Made by a program: the position numbers and the translations under genes
Notes under the pieces: generated by a model
The model's input: only the letters and a program-made list of their open reading frames with translations
Told to the model about the DNA's origin: nothing
The model's database searches: none
Shown: positions 61,878-64,000 of the stretch, one piece after another
How positions within the stretch are numbered: position 1 is the stretch's first letter
How the letters are laid out: each line of letters begins with the position of its first letter
NCBI RefSeq assembly: GCF_017114995.1
Contig: NZ_JABXKL010000080.1
Coordinates: forward strand, 124,001-188,000
Length of the DNA: 64,000 nt
Direction: 5' to 3'
DNA from: Nostoc sp. NMS9
GTDB lineage: Bacteria; Cyanobacteriota; Cyanobacteriia; Cyanobacteriales; Nostocaceae

Positions 61878-62426
61878 ATGTTCCGACAAACTGCTTTTGG
61901 CATCGCTTTAAGTGCGCTTGTCCTTGCTAGTGGATTAACGACTGCTCCGATACCAAATCATACTTCTACGAATACATCCACCCGTAATAAGCTGTTGTCG
62001 CTTTTTTCTAGTCAGGTTGCAATATCGACTCCTACTTTTAAAACTACTGAGTTAGAAAAATCAGTATTTGACCAAATTAATCGATATCGGGTTTCTAAAG
62101 GGCTGCCAAAGTTGACTTTAAATGCAAATTTAACTCGACAGGCAAGAATTCATAGTCAAAATATGGCTAAAGGTAAAACCCCATTTAGCCATCAGGGATT
62201 TGAAGGGCGAGTCAAAGCTATCCCTATTCGCTACAACAGTGCGGCGGAAAATGTTGCTTTTAACCGGGGATATAGCAATCCCGTAGAGGAAGCTGTTACT
62301 GGTTGGATCAAAAGTCCCGGACACCTAAAGAATCTTAAAGGAAATTATAACCTGACTGGAATTGGCGTTGCTACTAATAACCAAGGCGAAGTCTACCTGA
62401 CACAGATGTTTTTTCGCACTAGGTAG
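61878..62426 (+). CDS. Secreted CAP-domain (SCP/PR-1-like) protein (182 aa)
   Basis: Signal-like N-terminus (GIALSALVLASGLTT) and a CAP domain with the conserved pieces FDQINRYRVSKGLPKL, RQARIHSQNMAKGKTPFSHQ, SAAENVAFN and WIKSPGHLKNLKGNYNLTGI. Bacterial CAP proteins are extracellular and of mostly unknown function. The catalytic-like His and Glu (FSHQ, AAENVA, PGHLKN) are present. Monocistronic. Confidence 0.85.
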   Translation: MFRQTAFGIALSALVLASGLTTAPIPNHTSTNTSTRNKLLSLFSSQVAISTPTFKTTELEKSVFDQINRYRVSKGLPKLTLNANLTRQARIHSQNMAKGKTPFSHQGFEGRVKAIPIRYNSAAENVAFNRGYSNPVEEAVTGWIKSPGHLKNLKGNYNLTGIGVATNNQGEVYLTQMFFRTR

Positions 62427-62515
62427 ATTTAATTTCTGATTTTTTTGCACAATAATAATGTAGTGTCTGACAAGACTTTTTTCTGCTGGACACTGCTATT
62501 ATTTTTGAACAATTG

Positions 62516-63145
62516 ATGACATTACCAGATTTTCAGGTGAGCGATCGCGACCTCAGTGACGCAGCCCTTAGCCAGTATTTAGAATCTACAGCGATCGCAG
62601 TTGATACAGAAACGATGGGATTGTTGCCGTTGCGCGATCGCTTGTGTCTCGTCCAGCTGTGCAATCTTGAAGGGAAAGTGACTGCAATCCGCATAGCCAA
62701 GGGACAAGCTGACGCTCCCAACTTAAAAAAACTCTTGGAAGCAGTCAATGTTGTGAAAGTGTTTCACTTTGCTCGATTTGACTTGGCCACTTTGCGAGCC
62801 AATCTGGGTATTCAGGTAGGACCGATTTTTTGCACCAAAATTGCCAGTAAATTAGCCCGCACTTACACAAATCGCCACGGACTCAAAGACGTGGTACAAG
62901 AGTTAGAACAAGTGGAACTAGATAAAAGCTCTCAAAGTTCTGATTGGGGTAACGCCGTTAGCTTATCTGAAGCTCAACTAAGTTATGCTGCCAATGATGT
63001 GCGCTACTTACTTAGTGTGCAGCAGAAGTTAATACAAATGCTTAAACGAGAAGAACGTTGGCAAATTGCTCAAGAATGTTTTGAATTTCTACCAACGATA
63101 GTTTCTTTAGATTTATTGCAATTTAAAGATTTGTTTGAACATTGA
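62516..63145 (+). CDS. RNase D-like 3'-5' exonuclease (209 aa)
   Basis: DEDDy exonuclease domain only: AVDTETMGL (first Asp, Glu), FHFARFDLATL (second Asp) and YAANDVRYLL (Tyr, last Asp). Full-length RNase D has HRDC domains that are missing here; short single-domain forms are common in cyanobacteria. Probably trims structured RNA 3' ends. The start used is ATG; a TTG one codon upstream overlaps. Confidence 0.88.
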   Translation: MTLPDFQVSDRDLSDAALSQYLESTAIAVDTETMGLLPLRDRLCLVQLCNLEGKVTAIRIAKGQADAPNLKKLLEAVNVVKVFHFARFDLATLRANLGIQVGPIFCTKIASKLARTYTNRHGLKDVVQELEQVELDKSSQSSDWGNAVSLSEAQLSYAANDVRYLLSVQQKLIQMLKREERWQIAQECFEFLPTIVSLDLLQFKDLFEH

Positions 63146-63152
63146 TCAAACA

Positions 63153-63413
63153 GTAAACCTCTTGCAAAAATTATTTATCTGGAGGGCAAGCATCACTAGA
63201 CAAAATATTCTGTCTTCTGACCGGAGTTTCGCAGTCTCCGGCTCCATTTGTGAATTGTGACTTATCTGATCGTGATAAATCGAGATTAGACCTCTTGGAA
63301 AATTTTTTAACAGCCCACTCTTAAACTCTGCCCGGCAAGCAAACAAGGGAGACTTTAACGTTAGTCAAAGGTAGAGTGGGGTTCTTATTCTTGATTTATG
63401 CAAGAGGTCTATT
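63153..63413. repeat. Inverted ACCTCTTGCA/TGCAAGAGGT repeat bracketing a non-coding block
   Basis: AACCTCTTGCA (63155-63165), a second copy TAGACCTCTTGG near 63286, and the inverse TGCAAGAGGTCTA (63397-63410). The gap 63146-63458 has no gene; the same ACCTCTTGCA string occurs near 18149, so this is a dispersed repeat or MITE-like remnant. Confidence 0.5.
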
Positions 63414-63458
63414 CGCTAATTTTCTAAGTTATTTTTTGCCTAAGATCCAACATTGGAA

Positions 63459-64000
63459 TCATTCATTATCTTTAGGAGTTTTAGATTCACTAATGCCTTC
63501 TTTGACATTACTGGCTCCCTCTTGAATGCCTTCTTTGACATTACTGGCTCCCTCTTGAACGTTTTCTTTGATATTACTGGCTCCCTCTTGAATGCCTTCT
63601 TTGAGGTTACTAGCTCCCTCTTGAATGTTTTCCTTGAGATTACTGACTCCCTCTTGAATGCCTTCCTTGAGGTCACTTGCTCCCTTCTTAACGGATTCTG
63701 TCGCGCTAGTACCGCCCTTTTGCAGATTTTCTTGGTGGTTTTTTAGCCGGTCTACAACATTATAGTCATCTGCACCTGGGGGAGTTTTTGATTCAACAAT
63801 CCCTTCTGTTGGGCCACCGATCGCCTTCCATGCGCCAAGACCACCTTTAAGTTGGGAGATATGCTCAAATCCATTAGAGCGCAGTTGTTGTGCAGCTTGG
63901 GCAGTTTCTTGATCGTTGGCACCGTAAAGGTAAATGTCACGGCTCTTATCTAAAGAAGCTACTGCACGCTCTACCAATTCATCTGCTGGCATTGGCATTG
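63459..64000 (-). CDS. Rhodanese-like domain plus 11-residue-repeat (LEA-like) protein, C-terminal part
   Basis: The gene runs off the right edge. The visible N-terminal part (ADELVERAVASLDKSRDIYL, HISQLKGGLGAWKAIGGP) is the second half of a rhodanese fold. The loop that normally begins with catalytic Cys reads YGANDQET, so sulfur transfer is unlikely. Residues about 100-175 are eight or so 11-mer repeats (KEGIQEGASNL, KENVQEGASNV) of amphipathic LEA/apolipoprotein type, associated with desiccation or membrane protection. Confidence 0.8.
   Translation of the reverse strand, partial: MPMPADELVERAVASLDKSRDIYLYGANDQETAQAAQQLRSNGFEHISQLKGGLGAWKAIGGPTEGIVESKTPPGADDYNVVDRLKNHQENLQKGGTSATESVKKGASDLKEGIQEGVSNLKENIQEGASNLKEGIQEGASNIKENVQEGASNVKEGIQEGASNVKEGISESKTPKDNE

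Noticed and set aside
63453-63746. Plus-strand reading frame with repeats
   Set aside because: It is the antisense shadow of the 11-mer repeat protein.

Overview
The window looks like chromosome of a filamentous, nitrogen-fixing cyanobacterium (Nostocales). The signs are abundant GCGATCGC (HIP1) sites, short A/T-rich tandem repeats, a nifH gene, petJ (cytochrome c6), a group 2 sigma factor and many cyanobacterial hypothetical families. The identification is inferred from content, not from a database search. Region 1 (1-6.6 kb) is the most interesting part. A single-strand (minus) locus carries a Ro60/TROVE-vWA protein gene, a HEPN gene, an E1-like (ThiF-fold) gene running off the left edge, a small protein that could be a ubiquitin-like partner, and two unrecognised proteins. 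Between the genes lie six bacterial Y-RNA-like genes that share the same terminal Ro-type stem (5' strand with GYGCCCYRAC and then AAGCNUACAUAC; 3' strand with GCUU and then AACUUG). Their internal modules are mimics of translation RNAs. One carries both a 23S GTPase-associated centre and a sarcin-ricin loop. One carries an opened 23S helix 69 with its CUAAGGUAG strand. One is a tRNA-like fold with a GAA anticodon. One is a circularly permuted tRNA. One is a tRNA-like fold with a CUA (amber) anticodon on a Ro stem that itself sits in the anticodon position of a second, outer tRNA cloverleaf. One is a minimal hairpin. Bacterial Y RNAs with tRNA-like domains are known; rRNA-mimicking Y RNAs are, to my knowledge, not described. 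Region 2 (6.6-15.7 kb) is accessory, plasmid- or phage-like DNA: many very small overlapping genes, three paralogous roughly 55-residue proteins, genes broken by frameshifts or in-frame stops, structured repeats, transposase remnants, and a tightly overlapping plus-strand cassette of unknown proteins (12.6-15.6 kb). Region 3 (15.7-39.6 kb) is core chromosome: aspS, a secreted sorbosone-dehydrogenase-like protein, priA, a SigC-like sigma factor, a GNAT acetyltransferase, petJ, a TPR protein, a lipoprotein/coiled-coil pair, glgX, a TonB-dependent receptor and a stand-alone nifH followed by long non-coding DNA. Region 4 (39.6-64 kb) holds a lipoprotein/Nramp-related transporter/PRC-barrel operon, an alpha/beta hydrolase, a GH31 glucosidase, a very large hybrid histidine kinase, holA, a 2H phosphoesterase, an RDD/membrane/SpoIIM cluster, the pstSCAB phosphate transporter with a candidate Pho box, a CAP-domain protein, an RNase D-like exonuclease, and a rhodanese/11-mer-repeat protein cut by the right edge. 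Short repeats have been inserted in frame into several core genes (priA, GH31, the hybrid kinase).
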